Shown: positions 34,781 to 44,857, counted from the first letter of the stretch. The stretch is DNA of 64,000 nucleotides from Alphaproteobacteria bacterium (GCA_013152755.1 JAADFR010000008.1:1-64000), one strand, 5' to 3'. The notes: generated from the sequence alone by a model not told the origin. Program-made: numbers and translations.

Positions 34781-35539
34781 ATGACTTTATCACCGTCTTT
34801 TATCATGCCCGGGGGTTACAGCCTTCGGGCATTTGACTGTCTGGACAGTACGAATGCGGAATGCGCCCGGCTGGCCGGGGCGGGGGAACGTGGTCATATC
34901 TGGGTCATGGCGGCCACGCAATCTGCGGGCCGGGGGCGGCGTGGGCGCGCGTGGGTGTCTAGGTCCGGCAATCTATTTGCTTCCCTGCTTTATGCCATCG
35001 ACTGCGGTCTTGCCCAGGCATCACAGCTGTCCTTTGTGGCCGCTTTGGCGGTGCGGGATGTAGCGGCGGATATGTTGCAGGCCAATGAAGCCGTGACCTG
35101 TAAATGGCCCAATGACATTCTGGTGGGCGGACGGAAGATCGCTGGTATCCTGCTGGAAACGGCGGGGCAGGGCGGGGCTAGCCCAAGCCATGTGATTATT
35201 GGCATCGGCATCAATCTGGCCCATCATCCCGACAACCCCCATTTCCCGGCCACCAGCCTGATAGACGAAGGCTTGTCGGATAGTGCACCGGAGGATGTTA
35301 TGGAACGCCTGATTCTGTCCATGTGTCACTGGGTTGCTATCTGGAAAGATCACGGCTTTACCCGTATCCGTTCCGCGTGGAAAGAGCGGGCCAGCGGCCT
35401 TGGCAAAGAGATCATTGTCCGCCTGCCGGATGAGGAATTGCGGGGCCAGTTTGTCGATCTGGATAAGGACGGCGCACTAATACTTGCCCTTGAGGGCGAA
35501 AGACGACATATTACCGCTGGTGATGTATTTTTCACATAA
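34781..35539 (+). CDS. birA: biotin--[acetyl-CoA-carboxylase] ligase
   Basis: QSAGRGRRGRAWVS; CKWPNDILVGGRKIAGIL. Confidence 0.93.
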   Translation: MTLSPSFIMPGGYSLRAFDCLDSTNAECARLAGAGERGHIWVMAATQSAGRGRRGRAWVSRSGNLFASLLYAIDCGLAQASQLSFVAALAVRDVAADMLQANEAVTCKWPNDILVGGRKIAGILLETAGQGGASPSHVIIGIGINLAHHPDNPHFPATSLIDEGLSDSAPEDVMERLILSMCHWVAIWKDHGFTRIRSAWKERASGLGKEIIVRLPDEELRGQFVDLDKDGALILALEGERRHITAGDVFFT

Positions 35540-35548
35540 GGAAAGCCC

Positions 35549-36337
35549 ATGCTTCTTGCCATAGATGCCGGAAATACCAACATTGTCTTTGCCATCCATG
35601 ATGGGGCGGAGCTGCGCCATAAATGGCGTATATCCAGTTCTTCCAGCCGGACGGCAGACGAATATATGGTCTGGCTCACCCAATTGATGAATCTGGAGAA
35701 TATTTCACCGGATAATATCTCCGGCGCGATCATTGCGACGGTAGTGCCGCAAGCCCTGTTTCCCTTGCAACTTTTGTGTCGGCGTTATTTTAACTGCGCG
35801 GCCCTTGTGGTGGGTGAGGATGATATTGAACTGGGGCTGAAGGTCTGTCTGGATAATCCGAAAGAGGTCGGGGCGGACCGCCTGGTCAATGCGGTGGCGG
35901 CGCACAAGAAATATGGCGGCCCCATGATCATCATTGATTTCGGCACCGCTACGACCTTTGATATTATTGATAAGGCTGGCAATTATTTTGGCGGCATTAT
36001 TTCCCCCGGCGTCAATCTGTCGGTGGAGGCCCTGCATATGGCGGCGGCGAAACTGCCGCGTGTGGCGGTGGAAAGACCGGAACAGGTAATCGGCACCGGC
36101 ACGGTAAGCGCCATTCAGTCGGGAATATTCTGGGGTTATGTCGGCCTTGTGGAGGGCGTGGTCAAACGTATCAAGGCAGAATTTTCTGAGACAAATCCGG
36201 GGCAGAAGATGACGGTCATGGCCACGGGCGGTCTTGCCCCGCTGTTCCGGGATGAGGTGACGGATATTGAGATTGTCGATCAGGAATTGACCACCTACGG
36301 CCTGTTTGAAATCTATAGCCGGAATATAGCCTCCTGA
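35549..36337 (+). CDS. coaX: type III pantothenate kinase
   Basis: MLLAIDAGNTNIVFAI; GADRLVNAVAA; DFGTATTFD; GGIISPG. Confidence 0.96.
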   Translation: MLLAIDAGNTNIVFAIHDGAELRHKWRISSSSSRTADEYMVWLTQLMNLENISPDNISGAIIATVVPQALFPLQLLCRRYFNCAALVVGEDDIELGLKVCLDNPKEVGADRLVNAVAAHKKYGGPMIIIDFGTATTFDIIDKAGNYFGGIISPGVNLSVEALHMAAAKLPRVAVERPEQVIGTGTVSAIQSGIFWGYVGLVEGVVKRIKAEFSETNPGQKMTVMATGGLAPLFRDEVTDIEIVDQELTTYGLFEIYSRNIAS

Positions 36338-38010
36338 TGTCCGCGCGCACGCAAGATGACGGCCTGTATTTCCTACCTCTTGGCGGGTCGGGCGAGATCG
36401 GGATGAATCTCAATCTCTATAAGACCGAGGGCACATGGCTGATGGTGGATTGCGGCATATCCTTTGCCGACAATTATCTGCCCGGTATTGACCTGATCAT
36501 GCCCAATACAAATTATATCGAGCAACGCCGGGACAAGCTGGCGGGCCTGATCATCACCCATGCCCATGAGGACCATGTGGGGGCATTGGTGCATTTATGG
36601 CCGCGGTTTCGCTGTCCGGTTTATGCCACGCCCTTTACCATGATCCTGATCCGGCTCAAGCTGGGCGCGGCGGGGTTGCTGGATCAGGTGCCTTTGATAG
36701 AGGTGCCTCTGGAAGGCCGGGTGGATGTTGGGCCTTTCACCGTGGATTTCCTGTCGCTCACCCATTCCATACCGGAGCCAAATGCGGTGCGGATCACCAC
36801 AAAGGCCGGAACCATCTTTCATACCGGGGACTGGAAACTGGACCCGGACCCGCTGGTCGGGGTAAAGACTGATGCCGCCCGCATGACACAGATGGGGGAT
36901 GAGGGGGTTCTGGCGCTGGTCTGCGATTCGACCAATGTGTTTAATACGACGGCTTCCGGTTCTGAAAGCAAGGTGCGGGAAAATATCACCCGTATATTGT
37001 CGGAAAAGAAGGGCAAGGTCTTTTGCGCAACCTTTTCGTCCAATGTGGCGCGGGTGGATACATTGGCACAGGCGGCGCGGCAGAACGGGCGCGAGATCTG
37101 CCTTGTGGGCCGGTCCCTGAAACGTAATGTGGCGGCGGCGCGGGAAGCGGGATATTTAAAAGATTTCCCCAATATGGTCCATGAACGCGATGCGGGTTAT
37201 CTGCCCAATGAGAAAATTCTCTATATCTGTACCGGGTGTCAGGGCGAGGCGCGGGCGGCGCTCATGCGCATTGCCGAGGGCAACAATCGGGATCTGGTTA
37301 TATCGCGGGGCGATACGGTGATTTTCTCCTCCAAGATCATTCCGGGCAATGAGATTACGATCGGACGGCTCCATAACATGCTGGTGGATATGGGGGCCGA
37401 GGTGATTACGGAAAAGGATGCCTTTGTCCATGTGTCCGGTCATCCGGGACAGAGCGAACTGAAACAGATGTATGACTGGATCAGGCCCGACATTCTGGTG
37501 CCGGTTCATGGCGAGCTGCGTCATATGCAAAAGCAGGCGGAATTTGGCCGCGCGTCGGGTATCCGGGAGGCAATCGTTCCCCGTAACGGCACCTTAATTC
37601 GTCTTGCCCCCGGCCCGGCGCAGATTGTGGAATATGCGGATGTGGGCCGCTTTGCTCTTGACGGGCATTTTTTAATTCCGGCTGAGGATCAAGCCATTGT
37701 CACCCGTCGCCGGATATTATATAACGGCGCTCTGGTTATTGCCCTGACGGTTGATGGATCGGGTGAATTTCTGGCGGCGCCGAAAATCACAAACCTTGGT
37801 AATCCGGAAGCAGGGATAGATAATTTTGAGACGGTCATTATAGAGGCTATCTTTGCAGCCGTTCGTAAGCTGACAACAAAACAGCGGACGGAAGATAACA
37901 GGTTGGGTGAAGCGACCCGCGCTGCCGCCCGCAAGGCGGCAAAGATATATACCGGCAAGGAAACCGGCCCCGTGACCACGGTCACCATAACCCGGATAGA
38001 GGAATATTAG
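36337..38010 (+). CDS. rnj: ribonuclease J
   Basis: LPLGGSGEIGMNLNLY; ITHAHEDHVGAL metallo-beta-lactamase motif; VHVSGHPGQSELKQMYDWIRP. Confidence 0.93.
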   Translation: MSARTQDDGLYFLPLGGSGEIGMNLNLYKTEGTWLMVDCGISFADNYLPGIDLIMPNTNYIEQRRDKLAGLIITHAHEDHVGALVHLWPRFRCPVYATPFTMILIRLKLGAAGLLDQVPLIEVPLEGRVDVGPFTVDFLSLTHSIPEPNAVRITTKAGTIFHTGDWKLDPDPLVGVKTDAARMTQMGDEGVLALVCDSTNVFNTTASGSESKVRENITRILSEKKGKVFCATFSSNVARVDTLAQAARQNGREICLVGRSLKRNVAAAREAGYLKDFPNMVHERDAGYLPNEKILYICTGCQGEARAALMRIAEGNNRDLVISRGDTVIFSSKIIPGNEITIGRLHNMLVDMGAEVITEKDAFVHVSGHPGQSELKQMYDWIRPDILVPVHGELRHMQKQAEFGRASGIREAIVPRNGTLIRLAPGPAQIVEYADVGRFALDGHFLIPAEDQAIVTRRRILYNGALVIALTVDGSGEFLAAPKITNLGNPEAGIDNFETVIIEAIFAAVRKLTTKQRTEDNRLGEATRAAARKAAKIYTGKETGPVTTVTITRIEEY

Positions 38011-38014
38011 ATTT

Positions 38015-38419
38015 ATGATCGGAAAATTAAACCATGTGGCCATTGCGGTGAATGATCTGGATGCGGCGGTGTCGCTCTACCGGGATGTGATGGGGGCTAA
38101 AGTCTCAGAGGCTACGGAGCAACCCGACCACGGCGTGATCACGGTCTTTGTGGAATTGCCCAATACCAAGATTGAACTGCTTTACCCTTTGGGCGCTGAT
38201 TCGCCTATTGCGGGTTTTTTGGCCAAGAATAAATCTGGCGGCATTCATCATATCTGTTATGAGGTCGACGATATTCACGCGGCGCGGGACAGGCTTCTGG
38301 CGGCTGGCATGCGCATATTAGGCTCCGGCGAGCCAAGAATAGGCGCTCACGGCAAGCCGATTTTATTTTTACATCCCAAAGATTTTTGCGGCACACTCGT
38401 CGAATTGGAAGAGGTATAG
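38015..38419 (+). CDS. mce: methylmalonyl-CoA epimerase
   Basis: MIGKLNHVAIAVNDLDAAVSLYRDVMGAKVSE; GGIHHICYEVDD; FLHPKDFCGTLVELEE. Confidence 0.94.
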   Translation: MIGKLNHVAIAVNDLDAAVSLYRDVMGAKVSEATEQPDHGVITVFVELPNTKIELLYPLGADSPIAGFLAKNKSGGIHHICYEVDDIHAARDRLLAAGMRILGSGEPRIGAHGKPILFLHPKDFCGTLVELEEV

Positions 38420-38421
38420 AC

Positions 38422-38664
38422 ATGACCATAGCTAATCATCTTGTTGTCTTTTTTGTCTGTTGGTGGCTGATCTTTTTTATGGTCCTGCCCTTTGGTATTC
38501 AGGGCTTGCATGAAAGCGGCGAGGACTATGAGGATGGCATTGAACCCGGGGCCCCGGTCAAGGCCAATATTGGCCGAAAAATGCTGATTACCACCGGAAT
38601 AACCTTTGTGGTATGGGGCTTGTTCTGGGCTGCAGTAACCTTTGATCTGATTGGGGTCAGTTGA
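38422..38664 (+). CDS. DUF1467 family membrane protein
   Basis: MTIANHLVVFFVCWWLIFFMVLPFGIQ; position after mce as is typical in alphaproteobacteria. Confidence 0.85.
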   Translation: MTIANHLVVFFVCWWLIFFMVLPFGIQGLHESGEDYEDGIEPGAPVKANIGRKMLITTGITFVVWGLFWAAVTFDLIGVS

Positions 38665-38907
38665 TTGCTTTTTAGTGAATCGGGGCAATTTTTCTGTTTA
38701 AGGCATCAATAAATTCTGATTTTAGCCCCTTTTCCAAATATTTTTTTGGTCGTGAGAAGATGTGACAAAAATGCTTCTTTAGGGCTAAAAAGGAGATATA
38801 TCCTTGAATATATTACCCTTTTCCGCATTTTTTATACTGTTGCCAAAAAGACACAGTGTGCTTTTCATGTCAAAGCTAAGGCATTGTAAAATAAAGACAA
38901 TTTTTCC

Positions 38908-38937
38908 CTTGATTTCATAAGCTTTAGGCCTAAATAT
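38908..38937 (+). promoter_or_regulatory. candidate RpoH-type promoter for the putative sRNA
   Basis: CTTGAT (38908-38913) - 15 nt - CCTAAATAT (38929-38937); same layout as upstream of lon. Confidence 0.5.
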
Positions 38938-38942
38938 AGAGG

Positions 38943-39038
38943 AGAGGATACTCTTGGTGTAGGAGTATTTCTCTAGCCCTTCGTGGGCGTTTCCTCCCTA
39001 AACTTGGGCCACTCTGATTTTCAGAGTGGCTTTTTTTT
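38943..39038 (+). ncRNA. putative trans-acting sRNA with anti-Shine-Dalgarno loop (cuckoo/suhB/ar14-like)
   Basis: No ORF. Hairpin 1 with ATACTC/GAGTAT stem core; hairpin 2 GCCC-TTCGT-GGGC; hairpin 3 GTTT-CCTCCCT-AAAC (38989-39003); perfect 10-bp terminator GCCACTCTGA-TTT-TCAGAGTGGC-T8. Confidence 0.65.
39008..39038 (+). terminator. Rho-independent terminator
   Basis: GCCACTCTGA TTT TCAGAGTGGC TTTTTTTT. Confidence 0.95.
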
Positions 39039-39131
39039 ATTTGTGGCTTTTTTTATTATTGTGTGAGAAATATAGCTGAAATACGATCAACAAATGGAAT
39101 ATGTCCAAAATATTCTCAAGGAAGAAAAACA

Positions 39132-40142
39132 ATGACTGATTTTAAACAACGCATTTTCTCCGGTGTTCAACCCTCCGGCAATTTAACCCTCGGTAATTAT
39201 CTGGGGGCTATTCGTAACTGGGTGACGTTACAAAAAACATATGAGAGCATTTTCTGCGTTGTTGATCTTCATGCCATCACCGTCTGGCAGGACCCGGCCA
39301 TATTGCGGGACGCGACCCGTGAGGTTGCGGCGGGTATGATCGCCAGCGGCATTGATCCCAAAGAATGTATTATTTTTAACCAGTCACAGGTGCCGGGCCA
39401 TGCGGAACTGGCGTGGATTTTCAACTGTGTGGCACGCATGGGCTGGCTCAACCGTATGACCCAATTCAAGGAAAAGGCGGGCAAAAACCGGGAACGGGCC
39501 AGTGTGGGGCTTTATGTCTATCCCGACCTGATGGCGGCGGATATTCTGCTCTATAAGGCCACCCATGTGCCGGTGGGCGAGGACCAGAAACAGCATCTGG
39601 AACTGACCCGCGATATTGCTCAGAAGTTTAACAATGATTACGGCACGGATTTTTTTCCGATTACAGAACCATTGATTCTTGGGGAAGCCACGCGCGTTAT
39701 GTCTTTGCGGGACGGCAATGCGAAAATGAGCAAATCCGACCCGTCAGAAAACAGCCGTATTAACCTGACCGATGACCGGGATACTATCGCCCGGAAAATT
39801 AGAAAGGCCAAAACCGACAGCGAACCTATTGCCGCAACGGTTGAGGGGCTGGAAGGCCGCCTGGAAGCAAAAAATCTGATCAATATCTTTGCCGCCCTCA
39901 GCGACCGGCGGGCCGAGGATATTTGCGCCGAATATGGCGGTCAGGGGTTTGCCGCTTTTAAGAGTGATCTTGCGGAATTAAGCGTTTCCATTCTGGGGCC
40001 GATCACAGAGGAAATGAAACGGCTTTGTGATGAAAAAACCTATATTGATCAAATCCTTAAAGAAGGGTCAGAGAAGGCACGGGCTATTTCGGCACCCATA
40101 TTAAAAGATGTTCACAATATCGTGGGGTTCTTGCAATCTTGA
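39132..40142 (+). CDS. trpS: tryptophan--tRNA ligase
   Basis: [32 protein letters not shown] (KMSKS). Start set at MTDFKQ. Confidence 0.97.
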   Translation: MTDFKQRIFSGVQPSGNLTLGNYLGAIRNWVTLQKTYESIFCVVDLHAITVWQDPAILRDATREVAAGMIASGIDPKECIIFNQSQVPGHAELAWIFNCVARMGWLNRMTQFKEKAGKNRERASVGLYVYPDLMAADILLYKATHVPVGEDQKQHLELTRDIAQKFNNDYGTDFFPITEPLILGEATRVMSLRDGNAKMSKSDPSENSRINLTDDRDTIARKIRKAKTDSEPIAATVEGLEGRLEAKNLINIFAALSDRRAEDICAEYGGQGFAAFKSDLAELSVSILGPITEEMKRLCDEKTYIDQILKEGSEKARAISAPILKDVHNIVGFLQS

Positions 40143-40203
40143 TGGTAACATACTATCTTAATAGTATCTCTTGTGGAGAGGGATAAAGTTTAAGGTAAAA
40201 GTT

Positions 40204-40863
40204 ATGTATAAAACGATCAGATTTTTAATCATAATAGGTGTTGTCGGGTTGATTTCCGCCTGTAGCAGCACATTCAAATCCAATGTGTCACGCTTCCATG
40301 AATTGCCGCCGCCCAAGGGTGAAACAGTGGTGATTGTGCCATCGGATCCGGCGAAAAACACCAGCCTTGAATTTGCCTCCTATGCCAATATGGTGGGGAG
40401 CTATCTCGCGCGTCAGGGCTATACGCCCGCAGGTGATAAAAAACCGGACCTGATTGTGGAACTGGATTATTCCGTGGATGACGGCAAGGTCATGGTCAGA
40501 AGCTATAATTTCGGTTACGGTTATGGCTATGGTTACGGATATGGTTATGGTTATGGCTTTGGCCATTATTCCCCTTATGGTTATTTTGGGCATTACGGCG
40601 GTTTCGGTTATCCCTATTTTGGCTATTCCGGTTTCGGGAATGGGGATATACGGTCTTACGTCAATTATACCCGCAAACTCAGCATGACCATCCGGCCAAA
40701 TGTTGAGGGCAAGAAAAATCTGTTTGAAGGAACGGTGGAAAGCACCGGGCGAAGCAATAATCTGGCAAAATTGATGCCTAATATGGTTCAGGCCCTGTTT
40801 ACCAACTTTCCCGGTGTCAGCGGCACAACGGATAAGGTTGTCATAGAGCTGGATAAAAACTAA
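40204..40863 (+). CDS. DUF4136 domain-containing lipoprotein with Tyr/Gly-rich insert
   Basis: Lipobox LISACSS; YGYGYGYGYGYGYGYGFG tract; DUF4136-like C-terminus (NLAKLMPNMVQALFTNFPG). Confidence 0.75.
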   Translation: MYKTIRFLIIIGVVGLISACSSTFKSNVSRFHELPPPKGETVVIVPSDPAKNTSLEFASYANMVGSYLARQGYTPAGDKKPDLIVELDYSVDDGKVMVRSYNFGYGYGYGYGYGYGYGFGHYSPYGYFGHYGGFGYPYFGYSGFGNGDIRSYVNYTRKLSMTIRPNVEGKKNLFEGTVESTGRSNNLAKLMPNMVQALFTNFPGVSGTTDKVVIELDKN

Positions 40864-40941
40864 ACGCGCATATTTCCATAGGCGTTTATGGCCTGATAAT
40901 GTAAATCTATACTAAGCTTTGAAAATTTAAGGGCAGGATGC

Positions 40942-41910
40942 ATGTGGAAAAGAATAAAGCTGGTGTTCCAGTGGTTGCGTGAGAGAATCACTGTGAAGAT
41001 TGCCAGACGAATTTTGGCAATCTTTGCGACCGTTGTCTTCTTTTATTATTTAATCGGCATGGTGCTGGTCGAAAATATCAATACAGATAAAAATTTCGCC
41101 GCAGAGCGCCTGACGGAGTCGACCGTGGGCAGCTATGTGGTGGCCATGTCCGCTGCCATGATTGACCGGGAGATAAATCAACATGCGTGGATTTCCAATG
41201 ACCCGTGGTTCAAGCCCGGCTCCCTGTTGGATAATATGGCACATTTTCAAAAGGGTATGATTGCCGCCAATGCCATCTTTGCCATTGAACTGAAGGACCA
41301 GTTGAGCCGTATGCGTGGCTCCAGCCAGCTTGATAAAAATCTGACCCAGGTGGCCAGCGGTATAAATTATGCCCCGGACCGGTGGTACTGGGATCCCAGT
41401 GTATCCATATTCCTGTTCGTGGCTCCGGCGGAAAAGCAATATAACAGTGCCCTGAAAAACTTGAAACTATATAACACCCGCCTTGCCGCAGGGGAGGCTA
41501 CGTTCGAGCGACGCACAGATAACCTACTGTCTACGTTGGATAAATTCTCTCTTGATCTCGGGTCGTCATCGGATGCCATCGCCCAGAAAATAGACAATGG
41601 TATCGGCTGCGTTCTGGACACCAAGGCCGATGACCTATTCTATGATGTCAAAGGGCGGACCTATGCCTATTGGCTGTTGCTGAAAGGGCTGCGGGCGGAT
41701 TTCAGTAAGGTTATAGCGGATAAGGATATTGGCAGTAGTTGGGATTTGCTGGAACAAAGCCTGTCGCGTCTGATTGACCTTGACCCCATGATTGTATCAA
41801 ATTGTGATCCGGATGCTTTCCTGTTTCAGAACCATATTGCGGCACAGGGTTTCTATCTGCTTCGGGCCAGAACACGTCTGAAAGAGATCACCAATATTCT
41901 GTTAAAATAA
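40942..41910 (+). CDS. DUF2333 family protein
   Basis: Single N-terminal TM, MVLVENINTDKNF, MIDREINQHAWISNDPWFKPGSLLDNMAHFQKG. Confidence 0.75.
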   Translation: MWKRIKLVFQWLRERITVKIARRILAIFATVVFFYYLIGMVLVENINTDKNFAAERLTESTVGSYVVAMSAAMIDREINQHAWISNDPWFKPGSLLDNMAHFQKGMIAANAIFAIELKDQLSRMRGSSQLDKNLTQVASGINYAPDRWYWDPSVSIFLFVAPAEKQYNSALKNLKLYNTRLAAGEATFERRTDNLLSTLDKFSLDLGSSSDAIAQKIDNGIGCVLDTKADDLFYDVKGRTYAYWLLLKGLRADFSKVIADKDIGSSWDLLEQSLSRLIDLDPMIVSNCDPDAFLFQNHIAAQGFYLLRARTRLKEITNILLK

Positions 41911-41969
41911 AAAATTCTTGCCAAACTTCTCTTTTGAGTGGCAAGATGCGCGGAGAACAGAATGAGGGG

Positions 41970-42449
41970 ATGATGATGCCCGAACAAGAAAACAAATGGA
42001 AATTTCTGGTGATCGCCGATGACACGCCGGAATTCAAGAAAGTTTTACGGCTGGCCGCCTTGCGGGCAGAGCGTGTGGGCGGAACCCTTGTCATGCTTCG
42101 TATTATTCCACCCAGCGAATTTCAGCATTGGATGTCTGTGCAAGACCTCATGGAGGAGGAAGCCATGCAGGAAGCGCAGGAAATGATGGATCAGTTTGCC
42201 CGGGAGGCAAAGGAAATGTCCGGCCTTGATTGTGAACAAATTATCCGCAAGGGTGAACCGGGCGAAGTCATCACCCAATATATTGAGGAAGACAAGGACA
42301 TTCATCTGCTGGTGCTTGGGGCCAATGTGGATGGCGACCCCGGTCCGCTGGTCAAGGCGTTTCGTGAGGAATTGCTGGATGTATTGCATATGCCCGTCCT
42401 TGTGGTACCCGGCAATATGACCGACGGGGAGATTGATAAATTCGTCTGA
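41970..42449 (+). CDS. universal stress protein
   Basis: KFLVIADDTPEFKKVLRLAALRAERVGGTLVMLRII; LLVLGA; MPVLVVPG. Confidence 0.88.
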   Translation: MMMPEQENKWKFLVIADDTPEFKKVLRLAALRAERVGGTLVMLRIIPPSEFQHWMSVQDLMEEEAMQEAQEMMDQFAREAKEMSGLDCEQIIRKGEPGEVITQYIEEDKDIHLLVLGANVDGDPGPLVKAFREELLDVLHMPVLVVPGNMTDGEIDKFV

Positions 42450-42546
42450 TCCTGACTTTTTTATCATTTAAGACCGTTTCACTCTTGATTTTATCCTGAA
42501 ATATTGCCATTTATGTCCTATGTACTTAAAGAAGTAGGATAGATAC

Positions 42547-43098
42547 ATGTTTATTCAGACCGAAACCACGCCCAACCCCGCCACTTTGAAATTTGTTCCC
42601 GGCGAAACCGTTATGGAACAGGGGACGGCTTTTTTTGAGAGCCGAGATGAGGCGGAAAACTCACCGCTGGCCCGTCGGCTTTTTGCCGTAGAGGGGGTTT
42701 CGGGGGCTTTTTTCGGGTTTGATTTTATCGCTGTTACCCTGACGGATCAGGATTGGGATGATCGCAAGACCGAGGTTCTGGGGGCCATCATGGAGCATTT
42801 CACGTCCGGTGACCCGGTTGTGGAACGGGACGAAGTTGAGGTTCCCGCAGTGGATGAAAATGCCGAGGATGCCGAAATCATTGCCCAGATCAAGGAACTT
42901 CTTGAAGCCCGCGTCAGGCCGGCTGTGGCCCGTGACGGCGGTGATATTACTTTTCATGCCTATACCCACGGGACCGTATATCTGCGGATGCAGGGGGCTT
43001 GTGCCGGTTGTCCCAGCTCAACCGCTACCCTGAAATACGGTATTCAGAATCTGCTGAAACATTATATTCCCGAAGTGGAAAATGTTGAGGCTGTATAG
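42547..43098 (+). CDS. NifU family Fe-S scaffold/carrier protein (Nfu type)
   Basis: MFIQTETTPNPATLKFVPGETV (Nfu N-domain); CAGCPSS NifU motif. Confidence 0.95.
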   Translation: MFIQTETTPNPATLKFVPGETVMEQGTAFFESRDEAENSPLARRLFAVEGVSGAFFGFDFIAVTLTDQDWDDRKTEVLGAIMEHFTSGDPVVERDEVEVPAVDENAEDAEIIAQIKELLEARVRPAVARDGGDITFHAYTHGTVYLRMQGACAGCPSSTATLKYGIQNLLKHYIPEVENVEAV

Positions 43099-43101
43099 GC
43101 G

Positions 43102-44151
43102 TTAATTCACGAAAAACGGCAAGCCAAACCAATACCATCTTTTGTCCGGACCGGGCATGGTGCAGTTAAGGCGACTGCGGCCAACCGGCAATGGTTTGTC
43201 AAAACGAACCTCGATACGGTTACTGCCGATACGGATGATTTTGGCGGCTTCGCCCAGATGGGACGGGTAGCAACTCATGGCCGACAGACCCCGCACGCCC
43301 TTTTTTACCGTAAAGCCGATATGGGGCGGATTGGCGCTTATGACCGGACTGATGGGCAGGATGTCATAGGCAGGTAAAGCCCGGGCATTGACGATCAGGT
43401 TAAAGCGACTCATTTTTGAATATTTTTCATTAAAGGCAAAGCGCGGCAAGCCAAACAGATTGCTGTTGCTGCTGGCGGCGCTGGAAAACTGGCCAAAGGC
43501 GGCTTTTATTTTTTGATCTTTCAGGATTTTTTCCAATGTGGGGCTGAATTCACCAAATGGATAGGCGAAAATATCAGGGACAGCCCCCAGTTCTTTCTGG
43601 TAAATTGCGCTGGCTATCTCAATGTCTTTTGTTGCCCGGACAGGGGACATATGGATCAGATGATTATGAGTATGGCCGTGATGGCCGATGGTGACAAGTG
43701 GGTCACGGGTCATCTTGCGTATCTGGTCCCAGGTCATATAACCGGGGATTTTCTGACTGACAGGTTCCGTAGAAATGAACAGGGTGAAAGGAAACCCCGC
43801 TTGTTTTAATCTGGGCCAGGCATTGTCCAGAATGGAAACATAGGCATCATCAATGGTGATGGCGATGGTGCGCGGTGGCAGCTTGTCCTTGTTTTTCAGG
43901 GCGGTGACAATGACATCAAGCGGGACAATATTATATTTCCCTTTTTTCAATTCCGCAAGCTGGGCCTCAAATTGTTCAAGGGTGATATTGGTGGTGGGGT
44001 ATTTATCTTCGCCGAAACGGTGATACATGAGGATAACGGCGGAATCTTCGCCCTGTGGGGTCTGTGCATTTGCCATCATGGCCGACGCCCAGACGAAATA
44101 TATCCCCAAAAAAATTTTACCCAACAGGGAATATTGATCAGCTTTAAGCAT
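43102..44151 (-). CDS. polysaccharide deacetylase family protein
   Basis: AVILMYHRFGE; IAITIDDAYVSILDNAWP; IGHHGHTHNHL. Confidence 0.88.
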   Translation of the reverse strand: MLKADQYSLLGKIFLGIYFVWASAMMANAQTPQGEDSAVILMYHRFGEDKYPTTNITLEQFEAQLAELKKGKYNIVPLDVIVTALKNKDKLPPRTIAITIDDAYVSILDNAWPRLKQAGFPFTLFISTEPVSQKIPGYMTWDQIRKMTRDPLVTIGHHGHTHNHLIHMSPVRATKDIEIASAIYQKELGAVPDIFAYPFGEFSPTLEKILKDQKIKAAFGQFSSAASSNSNLFGLPRFAFNEKYSKMSRFNLIVNARALPAYDILPISPVISANPPHIGFTVKKGVRGLSAMSCYPSHLGEAAKIIRIGSNRIEVRFDKPLPVGRSRLNCTMPGPDKRWYWFGLPFFVN

Positions 44152-44260
44152 TACAGGTCCTCTTTTACCGGCTGAGTATAACAGGATAATTATAAAAGAA
44201 AATATGCTTCGTACGCGGTATTTATATGTTAATATATCCTTTTAACTGATGGGAAAATTT

Positions 44261-44857
44261 ATGACGCAGGATATACTTTCAGATCGGGATTTGGACGTTA
44301 TTTTCAGGGAGGCGCGTTCTTTCAAAGGCTGGCAGGATATGCCGGTTTCGGAAATTACTATTCGGGCGGTCTATGACCTCCTGCGGTGGGGGCCGACGGC
44401 TTTTAATTGCAGCCCGGCCCGATTTACCTTTGTCCAGACAGCGGACATGAAGGAAAAGCTGGCGGCTTGTGCCATGGAACTGAACCGGGAAAAAATTATG
44501 GCCGCCCCCTTTACAGTCATTGTATCCAGCGACGCAAATTTTTACCAAAAACTGCCGGACCTCTATAAAGCCAGTAGCCGCCCAAAAGATATGTTTGCCA
44601 AGAATGAGGACATGGCCCGGGAAACGGCCTTTCGTAACAGCTGCCTTCAGGGGGGCTATATGATCATTGCCGCCCGCGCCCTTGGTCTGGATTGCTGCCC
44701 CATGTCAGGCTTTGATGCGGGTGCGGTGAATAAGGCCTTTTTCGATGGTGACGGACGTCAGGCAAATTTCCTATGTAGTATGGGATATGGTGACAGGGGT
44801 GGCTTGCCGGACCGGGATGCCCGTCTGTCCTTTGATGAGGCGTGTGAAATCCTTTGA
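44261..44857 (+). CDS. malonic semialdehyde reductase (RutE-like nitroreductase)
   Basis: EARSFKGWQDMPVSEITIRAVYDLLRWGPTAFNCSPARFTFV. Confidence 0.87.
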   Translation: MTQDILSDRDLDVIFREARSFKGWQDMPVSEITIRAVYDLLRWGPTAFNCSPARFTFVQTADMKEKLAACAMELNREKIMAAPFTVIVSSDANFYQKLPDLYKASSRPKDMFAKNEDMARETAFRNSCLQGGYMIIAARALGLDCCPMSGFDAGAVNKAFFDGDGRQANFLCSMGYGDRGGLPDRDARLSFDEACEIL

